DNA from: Porpolomopsis calyptriformis
Taxonomy: Eukaryota; Basidiomycota; Agaricomycetes; Agaricales; Hygrophoraceae
Length of the DNA: 64,000 nt
Reading direction: 5' to 3'
Assembly: GCA_951640195.1 (NCBI GenBank)
Contig: OX621173.1
Coordinates: forward strand, 785,780-849,779
Below are positions 12,763 to 24,291 of this stretch, one piece after another. How positions within the stretch are numbered: the stretch's first letter is position 1; each line of letters starts with the position of its first letter. Below the pieces are notes generated by a model. That model worked only from the letters and a program-made list of their open reading frames with translations, was not told the DNA's origin and made no database searches. The translations under genes were made by a program, and so were the position numbers.

Positions 12763-13409
12763 TGTGATTGAAGACTGTGTCGAGACAGGTCAGTTGCATG
12801 ACTGGGGCCAGAGCAGCAATGAACATTTCCTTACCGCAGTCTTGATGAAGGGCGGAGACCAGCTCTGAGAGAACGTGGGTGAAAATCAAGCAGACTATAA
12901 TAAAATGATCAGACAAATTTACGGATGGGATGGCGTTCCTTTGGGCTGTACTGCACCCAATAATTTGATTTGTGGAATTCAAGCCAGATTCCCGAGTGTA
13001 ATTTCAGCGTCAGGAGTTGTATTGGAGGGAGGCGCAATCATCATCCTGAGGCTAGCCCAGCATCGGGAAGCCGTTGGGGGGGGGGAGCAGTTTGAGAAAG
13101 TGTCGGGGGTGGGTCGTAATCTTGTCGCTAGGCGAAGCGCAATAGAACTGGCAATTTGATATCTGACAAGTAATAAAAGCGCAATTTCCAAACCTTCGTA
13201 TCCAAGCGATGTCCTGGATGATGCCTCCCAACGGGAGCTTTGTATTGGCACCGTTTGATTGACAAGATCTCTCAGGGAATCACAGTCCGAAGCAGGAGCA
13301 GCAGGGTGGGGGGAATGAGATGAAGGTGAGAGTGAAAGGTGCTCATTCAGGCTCGTCAACACCCTCACCACCAGTTTCCTTAGCCATTTTCTTCGTTCCT
13401 TTTTAGAAA

Positions 13410-14490
13410 CATAATTATTTATTATATGTTCCACAGCCTGGACAATGAGATCACATTCGGTGCAGAAATCATGTGGTGTCGACCAAGAGGATTGTCTTCG
13501 CTTGCTGACATCGCCGTCGTCGAGGAATGTCTGTACACAATCGTCGCCAGGATAGTCGCACGAGAGAAGGGTAAATTTAAATTAAATAAAATAAAAACTT
13601 GACATAGGCTTGGTACGGTGTGACGGGGAACAAGTGGCGGTGATACCTCCTGGCGAGGTGGGGGGCAGCGGATCGGGCAGTCGGTGGGCACATCGCACAC
13701 CTTAGCCAGCAGCGCCGGTAGAGGAAGCCCTCGGACTTGGGTTTGAAATGGCACATGCACGGGCTCGCAGGCGATCCATCTGGGAGGCGCATTGGGAAGC
13801 CCATCATGAGATCGGTGCGTGCCGCCGCTATAATCGAGGAGGAGGAAGGAACGGGGTGGTGGTGGGACGGGTTCGAATAGGTCTTTATGAACTTCATTCA
13901 ATGTAACCTTGAATCAACCTATTAAAGTGAAGAGGAATAAGATAAGGAGAAAGTAAGTCGAAGGTGATACTTGCCACCTGTTTTGTCGCGAGGGCGATAG
14001 TTGAGACGTTGTTGTTGTGTTTTATGCAAGAGTTGTGTGTTTGGTGAATGTTCCTCAGATCGCATGTGGTTAGTGAACCGAAAACGATGAGGATAAGTGG
14101 TGGTATATTTGTGAGCAAGATGTATGTACTTCACGATACCAATAGCCTAATCGATCGCGTTTTGTAGGCTGGGGTCGCCTGTAGGATCGAGTTTGTGTAT
14201 AGCATTCGACACGTCGTGAGGGTTACCTGGATTTTGTTACCGTTGTAACAACCAAAGCGCAAGAAAAGAAAAGAGATACCTGATATTTCACCGATACATT
14301 CACCGATACTGGCTCTTATAGCGATCCGGCCAAGGGGTTCTGGTCGAACTATTGGGTGTTGAAATCGCGAAAGTGGAAAGGGTGAGGTCGAAACGGCTGG
14401 GACGATCCATCATGGAAGAGGAGAGGTCGAGGATGCGGATGAGTGCGCTGAATGGCGATAGCAGCTGGTCAGGCGGTCCATCCAATTTGG
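13410..14490 (-). pseudogene. Decayed SSL1 (TFIIH p44 subunit) copy, unit 1
   Basis: Read on the minus strand, pieces in order match the TFIIH subunit Ssl1/p44. ILDLSSSMMDRPSRFDLTL is the vWA start. Then come DVSNAIHKLDPTGDPSLQNA, IVFGSLTTCDLRNIH, RDKTGGK, FKVTLNEVHKDLFEPVPPPP, the zinc-finger part with PHLARRYHRHLFP, and a C-terminal DFCTECD with a remnant of HCPGCG. The pieces lie in different frames, and the zinc-ligand region is frameshifted. Intron-like gaps between pieces show it came from genomic DNA, not from a reverse-transcribed mRNA. An intact SSL1 is expected elsewhere in the genome, since the gene is essential in yeast. Confidence 0.85.
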
Positions 14491-14692
14491 AGACTGCAGC
14501 TTCATCTTCTTGTCTGTCGTCCGATGAATGCCGGAAGGCAGTAGATGAAGAAGTGGGAATACAACTTGGGAAGATGAACGAGGGAAGTGCGGACTTGGTA
14601 TGTCAGCATAATTTTGAGCGAAGTCTGGGTCTATTACGACTAATGCTAATCTGCGTTATCGCAGTCATTCTCCATGTCTCTCACTTTGTCTC

Positions 14693-15433
14693 CTACTGCT
14701 TGTTCCCCCATTCAGGCAACCGGACAGTTTGAGGTGCAGGCTTCACTTCGGCAGGGATGGTGAACGTGCGAATGTGATGCTCGGGAGTGGTGTTCAAGTC
14801 ATTGTAAAAGGATACCAATGATGGCCTATATGGACCGTGGCTGATAACCTTGACACTTTTAGCGTGACCAGCGAGGTCATGTTGGTGATAGAGCTCCATT
14901 ACTTTCTCCATAACGATTCTCTTGTCTTCAGGTTCAACGGTTTCATAGAACTGGGGATGCAATCTAAGGGACTATACAAAAATAAATATTGGTAAGAATG
15001 TGGCAAAACATGATGTATGGACTCTACCTTGTCTAAAGGGGATTGCCCATGAATGATGTCTTCACCCAGGGAATTCGATGGCTGTGGTTCGCGACGTTGG
15101 TCAAAAAACTCAACATGCAGGTGCCCAGAGCCATGGATAGTGATAAGTCTTGCAGAAGCAGCATGGCGCGAGGGGTGGCCAACAGGAAGCTCTGAATGAA
15201 AATGCCTTATGCTATCTCTCACACCAGCTGTGTTTTCATCGTTGATGCCTGAACTACTATAGGCAGTGACTTTAAGTTTCTGTATAGAAATGAGTATTGG
15301 CAGGAACATCACAAAAGGTTTAGACTGTGAGTACCTGGGGTGGTGGTGGTGGGGTGGTGGGGTGGGGTAGTGACGCAGCAGTGGCAACTGCAAGACTGCC
15401 TAGGATGGCTAGAAGGAGATGGAAAAAGTGCAT
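14693..15433 (-). CDS. Small secreted protein, array copy 2
   Basis: Exons 15433-15335, 15279-15028 and 14971-14693 give 209 aa. Signal peptide MHFFHLLLAILGSLAVATA is followed by a Pro-rich linker (PTTPPPPPQ). Exon 2 encodes a module with LPVGHPSRHAASARL ending HVEFF, and exon 3 the second module with GLAGHAKSAKVISHG ending LVSFY. The mature protein is His-rich and cysteine-free. All frames are open and the splice sites are the same as in copies 3 and 4. Expression and function are unknown. Confidence 0.78.
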
Positions 15434-15954
15434 TGTGATTGAAGACTGTCGAGACAGGTCAGTTGCCTGACTGGGGCCAGGGTGGTAATGAAAACGTCCT
15501 TACCGCAGTCTTGATGAAGGGCGGAGACCAGCTCTGAGAAAACGAGGGCAAAAATCAAGCAGACTTTATAGTGATCAAATGATCAGACAAATTCCCGCTA
15601 CATGTTCCTTCAAAATACCATTTTGTTTTTGTGAATTTTACTTGCACCGGTAGCGGGCATTGCCATGTATGTGGCCCTACCAGCTTTATTTGATATCTGA
15701 CAGTAAGGAAGGCACAATTTCCAAACCTCCTGGTATCCAAGTGTCATCCTGGATGATGCCTCCCAATGGAAGTTTCACGTTGGTACAAGTCGTTCCCCTT
15801 CAAGACCTCTAGCGTGACAGGTGGGGAATGAGCAGAAGGTGAGGGTGAAAGCCCTCATGTTCCAAGTGCGTGGATACAAGGCACTTGCTGGCGTTGATTG
15901 AGAGCGGTAGTTGGAATAAAAGCTTTCGTCAAGACATCTCACCACGCGCTTTCT

Positions 15955-17010
15955 TTTTTAAATTTATTACTCCACAGCCTGGACAACAATGAAAGAGGTC
16001 GTGCAGAAATCATGTGGTAATGACCTAAAGGACTGATGTCGCCGTTGTCATCGTCGGCTTCATAAATGTCCATGCACAATCATGGGGCAGCGTTGTCGTC
16101 GCCGCCATTATTTCCCAGGATAGTTGCACTAGAGAAAGGTAAATAAAAAAACAATGCGACCTACTCACACGGCTCAGCACAGTTTGATGGGGAACAGGTG
16201 GTGATACCTCCTGGCAAGGTGGGGCAAGCTGACGGTCATCAGGCCACAGATCGGGCAGTCGGTGGGCACATCGCACCTCGGCCGGCAGCGGCGGCAGAGG
16301 AAGCCCTCGGACTTGAGGATGGAATGGCGCATGCACAGGCTCGCAGATGAGCCATCTGGGAGGCACGTTAGGAAGCCCATCACCAGGAGATTGGCGGGTG
16401 CCGCTGCTGTAGCTGAGGAGGGAACGGGGTGGTAGAGATGGGTGTATGAGAGTGTGGTGTGCGGGATTGGGCTTGTTGTACTGAGTGAGACAAGTTCGAA
16501 TAGATCTTTAATGCGACCTTCGTTCGATGCTACCCTGAATCGACCTATTAAAGTGGAGAGGGATGAGAAGAAGGAAACCAAGTCAAAGGTAATACTTTCC
16601 TTGTTGCAAAGGCTACGACAGACTCTCATTTCTGCTGCGAGGGCGACGATTGAGATCCATTTTTTGTGTTTTATGGATGTTGCCTGGATTGCATGTGGTT
16701 GGTGAACTAAAAATGATGAAGATTTCACAGAAGGGGTGGGTAGGTGATGGTATATTTGTGAGATATATGTACTTCACGATACCTTTTCCCATATCGATCG
16801 ATTCGTAGACTGGGGTCGCAGAGTTTGTGTCATTCTACACGTCATTGTTACTGTTGTGCAGCCAAAGAGAAAGAAAAGAAAAGAGATACCTGATATTTCA
16901 CCGATACGTTCACCGATACTGGCTCTTATAGCGATCTGCTAAGGGGTTCTGGTCAAACTACTTGGTGTTGAAATCGTGAACGTGGAAAGGGTGAGGTCGA
17001 AACGGGTGGC
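15955..17010 (-). pseudogene. Decayed SSL1 (TFIIH p44) copy, unit 2
   Basis: Contains IVALAAEMRVCRSLC, FRVASNEGRIKDLFELV, the zinc-finger stretch CDVPTDCPICGLMTVSLPHLARRYHHLFPIK and the C-terminal FLHDLFHCCPGCG, all typical of Ssl1/p44. The CxxC-x4-C spacing is shortened by one residue (CRRCRPRC), and a frameshift separates the LNEG block from the zinc finger. Part of the vWA region is deleted. The same lesions occur in units 3 and 4, so decay came before those duplications. Confidence 0.85.
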
Positions 17011-17298
17011 TTCATCTTCTTGTCCGTCGTCCGATGGATGCGTGTATGCTTGTTATTGAGTTGGGAAGGCAGTAGATGAAGAAGTGGGAATACCACCTAT
17101 GAACGAGGGAAGCGCGGACTTGGTCGGCACAAAAATAGCATTCAGCATAGGTTGCCGAACTATGACTTTGAGCAGTGAGGTGTGGTTTCAACCAAGCCAG
17201 TCTGGCTTTCCATATAACTGGGTCGTATTTCGACTAAGCTTTTCGGGTTGTGCTAATCTGCGTTTTTGCGGTGATTTCCATGTCTCTCACTTTGTCTC

Positions 17299-18036
17299 CT
17301 ACTGCTTGTTCCCCCATTCAGGCCACCGGACAGTTTGAACAGGCTTCACTTCGGCAGGGATGAGGTGCGTACTAATGTGATGCTCGGGAGTGGGATCCAA
17401 GTGATCATAAAAGGATACCAATGATTGCGTATTCGGACCGTGGCTGATAACCTTGGCACTTTTAGCGTAACCAGCGAGGCCATGGTGTTGATGGAGATCC
17501 ATTACTTTCCCCATAACGATTCTCTTGCCTTCCAATTTAACGTTTTTATTGAACTGGGGATGCAATCTAAGGGACTATACAAAAATAAATATTGGTAAGA
17601 ATGTGGCAAAACATGATGTATGGACTCTACCTTGTCTGAAGGGGATTCCCCATGAACGAGGACTTCACCCAGGGAAGTCGATGGCTCTTGTACCTCAGGG
17701 TGACCGAAAAGCTCAACATGCATGTTCCCAGACTTATGGAGATTGACAAGTCTCGCAGAAGCAGCATGGCGCGAGGGGTGGTCATCAGGAAGCTTCGAAT
17801 GAAAAAGCCTTATGCCATCTCTCGCATCAGCTTGGTTTTCATTATTGACGCCTGAATCAGCAAAGGCTGTGACTTTAAGGTTCTGTATAGAAATGAGTAT
17901 TGACAGGAACATCACAAAAGGTTTAGACTGTGAGTACCTGGGGTGGTGGTGGTGGGGTGGTGGGGCGGGGTAGTGACGCAGCAGTGGCAACTGCAAGACT
18001 GGCTAGGATGGCTAGAAGGAGACGGAAAAAGTGCAT
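17299..18036 (-). CDS. Small secreted protein, array copy 3
   Basis: Exons 18036-17938, 17882-17631 and 17574-17299 give 208 aa. Signal peptide MHFFRLLLAILASLAVATA is followed by the linker RPTTPPPPPQ. Modules: LPDDHPSRHAASARL ending HVELF (exon 2) and GLAGYAKSAKVISHG ending LVSFY (exon 3). Nearly identical to copies 2 and 4, yet with mostly in-frame differences and 3-nt length changes, consistent with recent duplication under coding constraint. No cysteine in the mature part. Function unknown. Confidence 0.78.
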
Positions 18037-18669
18037 TGTGATTGAAGACTGTCGAGACAGGTCAGTTGCCTGACTGGGGCCAGGGTGGTAATGAAAACGT
18101 CCATACCGCAGTCTTGGTGGAGGGGGCGGAGACCAGCTCTGAGAGAACGAGGGCAAAAATCAAGCAGACTTTATAGTGATAAAATGATCAGACAAATTCA
18201 TAGATGGCGTTCCATACCAGGTTGAGTGTAATCTCAGCGGCATCAGGGGTTGTATTGGAGGAGTGCAATCAGCATCGGAGCAGTTTGAGAAAGTGTCAGG
18301 TGGTGAATCATAATCTTGTCGTCAGGGAAAGTGAAACGGAACTTGCTGCAATTTGATAGGCACAATTTCCAAACCACCTGTATCCAAGCGTCATCCTGGA
18401 TGAGATCTTGCCAATCAACTTGTACCAACGTGAAAGGGAAGCGTCTCGGGGAATTACAGCGCACACGGGAACGCCTCCCAATGGAAGTTTCACGTTGGTA
18501 CAAGTCGTTCCCCTTCAAGACCTCTAGCGTCACAGGTGGGGGGAATGAGCAGAAGGTGAGGGTGAAAGCCCTCATGTTCCAAGTGCGTGGATACAAGGCA
18601 CTTGCTGGCATTGATTGAGAGCGGTAGTTGGAATAAAAGCTTTCGTCAAGACATCTCACCACGCACTTT

Positions 18670-19670
18670 CTTTTTTAAATTTATTACTCCACAGCCTGGA
18701 CAACAATGAAAGAGGTCGTGCACAAATCATGTGGTAATGACCTAAAGGACTGAGGTCTTCGCTTGCTGACGTCGCCATTGTCATCGTCGGCTTCATAAAT
18801 GTCCGTGCACAATCGTGGGGCAGCGTTGTCGTCGTCGCCATTATTTCCCAGGATAGTTGCACTAGAGAAAGGTAAATAAAAAAACAATGCGACCTACTCA
18901 CACGGCTCAGTACAGTTTGATGGGGAACAGGTGGTGATACCTCCTGGCAAGGTGGGGCAAGCTGACGATCATCAGGCCACAGATCGGGCAGTCGGTGGGC
19001 ACATCGCACCTTGGCCGGCAGCGCCGGCAGAGGAAGCCCTCGGATTTGAGCATGGAATGGCGCATGCACAGGTTCGCAGATGAGCCATCTGGGAGGCACG
19101 TTAGGAAGCCCATCACCACGAGATTGGCGGGTGCCGCATGAGAGTGTGGTGTGCGGGATTGGGCTTGTTGTACTGAGTGAGACAAGTTCGAATAGATCTT
19201 TAATGCGACCTTCGTTCAATGCTACCCTGAATCGACCTATTAAAGTGGAGAGGGATGAGATGAAGGAAACCAAGTCAAAGGTAATACTTTCCACTTGTTT
19301 TGTCGCAAAGGCTACGACAGACTCTCATTTCTGCTGCGAGGGCGACGATTGAGATGCATTTTTTGTATTTTATGCAAGAGTCGAGTGTTTGGTAGATGTT
19401 GCCTGGAGATAGATGTACTTCACGATACCCTTTTCCATATCGATCGATTCGTAGACTGGGGTCGCAGAGTTTGTGTCATTCTACACGTCATTGTTACTGT
19501 TGTACAGCCAAAGAGAAAGAAAAGAAAAGAGATACCTGATATTTCACCGATACGTTCACCGATACTGGCTCTTATAGCGATCTGCTAAGGGGTTCTGGTC
19601 AAACTACTTGGTGTTGAAATCGTGAACGTGGAAAGGGTGAGGTCGAAACGGGTGGCTTCATCTTCTTGTC
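18670..19670 (-). pseudogene. Decayed SSL1 (TFIIH p44) copy, unit 3
   Basis: Same blocks as unit 2: FRVALNEGRIKDLFELV, CDVPTDCPICGLMIVSLPHL and the C-terminal HCCPGCG, with the same short zinc-ligand spacing and frameshift. It also has an extra deletion upstream of the zinc finger. A 212-codon open frame crosses it, but after the LNEG block that frame is not the Ssl1 frame, so the length is accidental. Confidence 0.85.
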
Positions 19671-19951
19671 CGTCGTCCGATGAATGCGTGTATGCTTGTT
19701 ATTGAGTTGGGAAGGCAGTAGATGAAGAAGTGGGAATACCACCTGGGATGATGAACGAGGGAAGCGCGGACTTGGTCGGCACAAAAATAGCATTCAGCAT
19801 AGGTTGCCGAACTATGACTTTGAGCAGTGAGGTGTGGTTTCAACCAAGCCAGTCTGGCTTTCCATATAACTGGGTCGTATTTCGACTAAGCTTTTCGGGT
19901 TGTGCTAATCTGCGTTATCGCAGTCATTCTCCATGTCTCTCACTTTGTCTC

Positions 19952-20689
19952 CTACTGCTTGTTCCCCCATTCAGGCAACCGGACAGTTTGAAGTGCAGGC
20001 TTCACTTCGGCAGGGATGAGGTGCGTACTAATGTGATGCTCGGGAGTGGGATCCAAGTGATCATAAAAGGATACCAATGTTTGCTTATTCGGACCGCGGC
20101 TGATAACCTTGGCACTTTTAGCGTGACCAGCGAGGCCATGGTGTTGATGGAGATCCATTACTTTCCCCATAACGATTCTCTTGTCTTCAAATTCAACGTT
20201 TTTATCGAACTGGGGATGCAATCTAAGGGACTATACAAAAATAAATATTGGTAAGAATGTGGCAAAACATGATGTATGGACTCTACCTTGTCTGGGGATC
20301 CCCCATGAATGAGGTCTTCACCCAGGGAAGTCGATGGCCCCCGTACGTGAGGGTGATTGAAAAACTCAACATGCATGTCCCCAGACTTATGGAGATTGAC
20401 AAGTCTCGCAGAAGCAGCATGGCGCGAGGGGTGGTCATCAGGAAGCTTCGAATGAAAATGCCTTATGCTGTTTGACAAACCAGCTACGTTTTCATTATTG
20501 ATGCCTGAATCAGCAAAGGCTGTGACTTCAAGGTCCTGTATAGAAATGAGTATTGACAGGAACATCACAAAAGGTTTAGACTGTGAGTACCTGGGGTGGT
20601 GGTGGTGGGGTGGTGGGGCGGGGTAGTGACGCAGCAGTGGCAACTGCAAGACTGGCTAGGATGGCTAGAAGGAGACGGAAAAAGTGCAT
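19952..20689 (-). CDS. Small secreted protein, array copy 4
   Basis: Exons 20689-20591, 20535-20287 and 20230-19952 give 208 aa. Same signal peptide and Pro-rich linker as copy 3. Exon 2 begins DLEVTAFADSG and is 3 nt shorter than in copy 3; exon 3 begins SLRLHPQFDKNVEF. Both modules (LPDDHPSRHAASARL and GLAGHAKSAKVISRG) are kept. The frame is open throughout and intron ends are GT-AG. It sits in the same orientation as its neighbours and has its own upstream region, so it is probably transcribed separately. Confidence 0.78.
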
Positions 20690-21329
20690 TGTGATTGAAG
20701 ACTGTCGAGACAGGTCAGTTGCCTGACTGGGGCCAGGGTGGTAATGAAAACGTCCATACCGCAGTCTTGGTGGAGGGGGCGGAGACCAGCTCTGAGAGAA
20801 CGAGGGCAAAAATCAAGCAGACTTTATAGTGATAAAATGATCAGACAAATTCATAGATGGCGTTCCATACCAGGTTGAGTGTAATCTCAGCGGCATCAGG
20901 GGTTGTATTGGAGGAGTGCAATCAGCATCGGAGCAGTTTGAGAAAGTGTCAGGTGGTGAATCATAATCTTGTCGTCAGGGAAAGTGAAACGGAACTTGCT
21001 GCAATTTGATAGGCACAATTTCCAAACCACCTGTATCCAAGCGTCATCCTGGATGAGATCTTGCCAATCAACTTGTACCAACATGAAAGGGAAGCGTCTC
21101 GGGGAATTACAGCGCACACGGGAACGCCTCCCAATGGAAGTTTCACGTTGGTACAAGTTGTTCCCCTTCAAGACCTCTAGCGTCACAGGTGGGGGGAATG
21201 AGCAGAAGGTGAGGGTGAAAGCCCTCATGTTCCAAGTGCGTGGATACAAGGCACTTGCTGGCGTTGATTGAGAGTGGTAGTTGGAATAAAAGCTTTCGTC
21301 AAGACATCTCACCACGCGCTTTCTTTTTT

Positions 21330-21815
21330 AAATTTATTACTCCACAGCCTGGACAACAATGAAAGACATCGTGCAGAAATCATGTGGTAATGACCTAAAG
21401 GACTGATGTCGCCGTTGTCATCATCGGCTTCATAAATGTCCGTGCACAATCGTGGGGCAGCGTTGTCGTCGTCGCCATTATTTCCCAGGATAGTTGCACT
21501 AGAGAAAGGTAAATAAAAAAACAATGCGACCTACTCACACGGCTCGGTACAGTTTGATGGGGAACAGGTGGTGATACCTCCTGGCAAGGTGGGGCAAGCT
21601 GACGGTCATCAGGCCACAGATCGGGCAGTCGGTGGGCACATCGCACCTTGGCCGGCAGCGCCGGCAGAGGAAGCCCTCGGACTTGAGCGTGGAATGGCGC
21701 ATGCACAGGCTCGCAGATGAGCCATCTGGGAGGCACGTTAGGAAGCCCATCACCAGGAGATTGGCGGGTGCCGCTGCTGCAGCTGAGGAGGGAACGGGGT
21801 GGTAGAGATGGGCCT
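21330..21815 (-). pseudogene. Decayed SSL1 copy, unit 4, truncated at its 5' side
   Basis: Keeps the zinc finger (CDVPTDCPICGLMTVSLPHL) and C-terminal HCCPGCG parts of units 2 and 3, but lacks the vWA half. At about 21.81 kb it is joined directly to the 5' part of another secreted-protein gene, marking a recombination breakpoint. Confidence 0.8.
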
Positions 21816-21974
21816 AAATCAGGAGAGGATTTGATTTTAAGGGGCTGTATAGAAATGGGCGTTGGTAAGAACATCGCAAAAGGTTTAGAGAGTGTGTACC
21901 CATGGTGACACTGATGAGGCAGCTGTAACTGCAAGACTGGCCAGGATGGCCAGAAGAGGAGGGAAAAAGTGCAT
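21816..21974 (-). pseudogene. Fragment of small secreted protein gene, array copy 5
   Basis: Begins with an intact signal-peptide exon (MHFFPPLLAILASLAVTAAS) nearly identical to copy 6, then the first intron and the first codons of exon 2 (PLKIKSSPDLG). After that the sequence switches to the SSL1 relic. No exon 3 exists, so the gene is truncated, though a chimeric secreted peptide could still be made. Confidence 0.75.
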
Positions 21975-22574
21975 AGTGATTGAAGACTGTCGAGACAGGT
22001 CAGTTGCCTGACTGGGGCCAGGGTAGTAATGAAAACATCCTTACCGCAGTCTTGATGAAGAGGGAGGAGACCAGCTCGAGAGACTGCCGGTGAAAATCAG
22101 GCTCGATTTATAGTGATAAATTGATCGAAGACATTTACTGTCCAGCTGCTTGGGGCCATGCTGCAGCATCTCCATTAGGCTATGCCAATGATTCAGGAAC
22201 TGTTGTACGACCAGATTCCTCAGTGTAGTTTTGGCGTCAGGGGTTGTATTAGGGGGGAAAGGGGGGCATCATCCTTAGGCCAACCTAGCATCGGGAAGTT
22301 GACGGAGCAGCTTGAGAAAGTGTGTCAGGGGCCAGTCGTAATCCTGTGGCCAGGCGAAGCAAAGGCCTCCTGAGGAGTGATGAAAGCGCAATTTCCAAAC
22401 CTCCGTATCAAGTGCTGTCCTGCCTCCCAGCGGGAATTTTACAGTGCTTAGGAGGGTGGGGGGAATGAGACGAAGGTGAGTGAAAGATCCTCATTCTTGC
22501 TCGAACTGTGAATCGCTGGCATTGACCCAGAGTGCAAGACATTGAGAGATGTCTTACCGGACACCCTCACCACC

Positions 22575-23150
22575 CACTTTCTATAATTTATGACTTTTCA
22601 CAGCCGGGACAACAATGAAAGACATTACAAATGACCAGATCAGTAGAAATCATGTGGTATCGACCGAGGACTGATGTCTTCGTTTGTTGATGTCAGGCTT
22701 TCTGCTGCAAGGGCGTGCGGTTTTGTGTTTTATGCAAGAGTCGAGTGTTTAGTAGATGTTGCCTAGATCGCGTGCGGTTAGTGAACCGAAAGCGATGAGG
22801 ATTTCATGGGAGGAGTGAGTGGTGGTATTATTCGTGAGCAAGATATATGAAATTCACGATACCTCTAGCCATATCGATCGCGTTTTGTAGGCTGGGGTCA
22901 CCTGTAGGATCGAGTTTGTGTATAGCATTTGACACGTCATGCAGGTTACCTGAATTTTGTTACTGCAGTACAAACTAATCGCAAGAAAAGAAAAGAAATA
23001 CCTGATATTTCACCGATACGTTCACCGATACTGGCTCTCATAGCGATCTGGCCAAGGGGTTCTAGTCGAACTACTGGGTGTTGAAATCGCGAACGTGGAA
23101 AGGTGAGGTCAAAAGGTGGGACGATCCATCATGGAAGAGGAGAGGATGAG
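22575..23150 (-). pseudogene. Decayed SSL1 copy, unit 5
   Basis: Carries the C-terminal FHCCPGCEKS with a stop, and upstream the stretch around ggctggggtcacctgtaggatcg that encodes the DPTGDPSLQNA part of p44. It also has the vWA start region. The zinc-finger middle is missing. Almost identical to unit 6 about 2.96 kb away. Confidence 0.75.
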
Positions 23151-23239
23151 TGCGCTGAATGGCGAGCTTCCTGGACCAGTGGCGGGAGTCCATCCAATTT
23201 GCCGTGTATGCTTGTTACTTATCTGGAATTTTCCTCATC

Positions 23240-24170
23240 ATGGCTAGCTCACTGACTCCTACTGATTTCAGTATTCAGGTAGACTATGGCACGTTAAACA
23301 TTGTTTCGGGTAATCAAATGAATGTTTTGCCAGGTCAGTGTCCAGTTTATTTGGGAGATGAAATAACCATTTTCCGTTGACTTTCATCAACCACACTAGA
23401 CTCAGACCAAGCAAGCCCCCAACCTCTATCACCACAACCCAGTAACCATGCTCCCCTCGATCTGCTTTCCATCCACTTTACCGGTCGAACGAAAGAGTTG
23501 AAGTTCTTGCAGGAAGCATTGAGCATGTCCCGGAGCGATAGACCCAGCCGTTGTGTTGTCTATGGAATGCCAGGCTTAGGGAAGACTCAATTGATGCTGC
23601 GCTACGCTGAGGTATCATTCGATCAGCGACAATATTCGCACATCTTTTGGATATCAGCTACCAGTGTCGATAAGCTGAATCAAGGCATTGCGGGAATTCT
23701 CGATCTTGTTGGATATCGAGATCATTACCATCACGATCAGAGAGCGAAACTCACTGCCGCCCGACTTTGGCTAGAAGGGACTTCAACCAATTGGCTACTC
23801 ATCTTGGACAATGTGGACAGGACTACTCTCGATTTCCTTCGGGAGCACCTCCCTCGCAAAAATAGACAAGGCCATGTCCTTTTCACTACGCGAACAGCCG
23901 ATGTCGCTGAAGCCCTAGCCAATGCCGCAGGGGAACAACACCCAACGTTTCGCCTTCAGGCTCTAGACCTACGAGATACAGCAAATCTTTTCTTTGAAGC
24001 TGCAGGGATAAATTCGAGAACGTAGCGCCTTCTGATATAGCCCAGGCGGAAGTCTTGGTGAAATGCGTTGGCTGTCTACCTCTTGCCGTTGTTCAGACGG
24101 CATCATTCATGAGAAACTAGTTTAACGGAAATGTTGGAATTATACAAAGGAGATAGATGTATGTGCTCAT
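23240..24170 (+). pseudogene. Truncated and frameshifted NB-ARC NLR (copy P)
   Basis: Exon 1 (23240-23333) and exon 2 (from 23400) match NLR copies A and B closely, including GMPGLGKTQLMLRYAE, WLLILDNV and VLFTTR. Near 24015 a base is missing relative to copy A (ataaattcgagaacg), which brings an early stop after INSRT. Homology resumes out of frame (GCLPLAVVQTASF) and ends at about 24170, where the sequence jumps to the 3' flank of secreted-protein copy 6. The TPR half is absent. The open part could encode a NB-ARC-only peptide of about 220 residues if transcribed. Confidence 0.85.
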
Positions 24171-24291
24171 GTATATACTAGCCTGAGTGTTAGACATTGG
24201 CACGCAGAAATCATATTTGCATTCCGGACAGCAACTTGCATGGATGCATGTCAACTACCAACCTTCACCCTTCCTAGATGTGCAAATTGGC

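Noticed and set aside
18656..19294. 212-codon open frame on the minus strand
   Set aside because: It starts in the SSL1 frame but leaves it after the LNEG block; the conserved zinc-finger sequence is in another frame. It is a by-product of a frameshift in a pseudogene.
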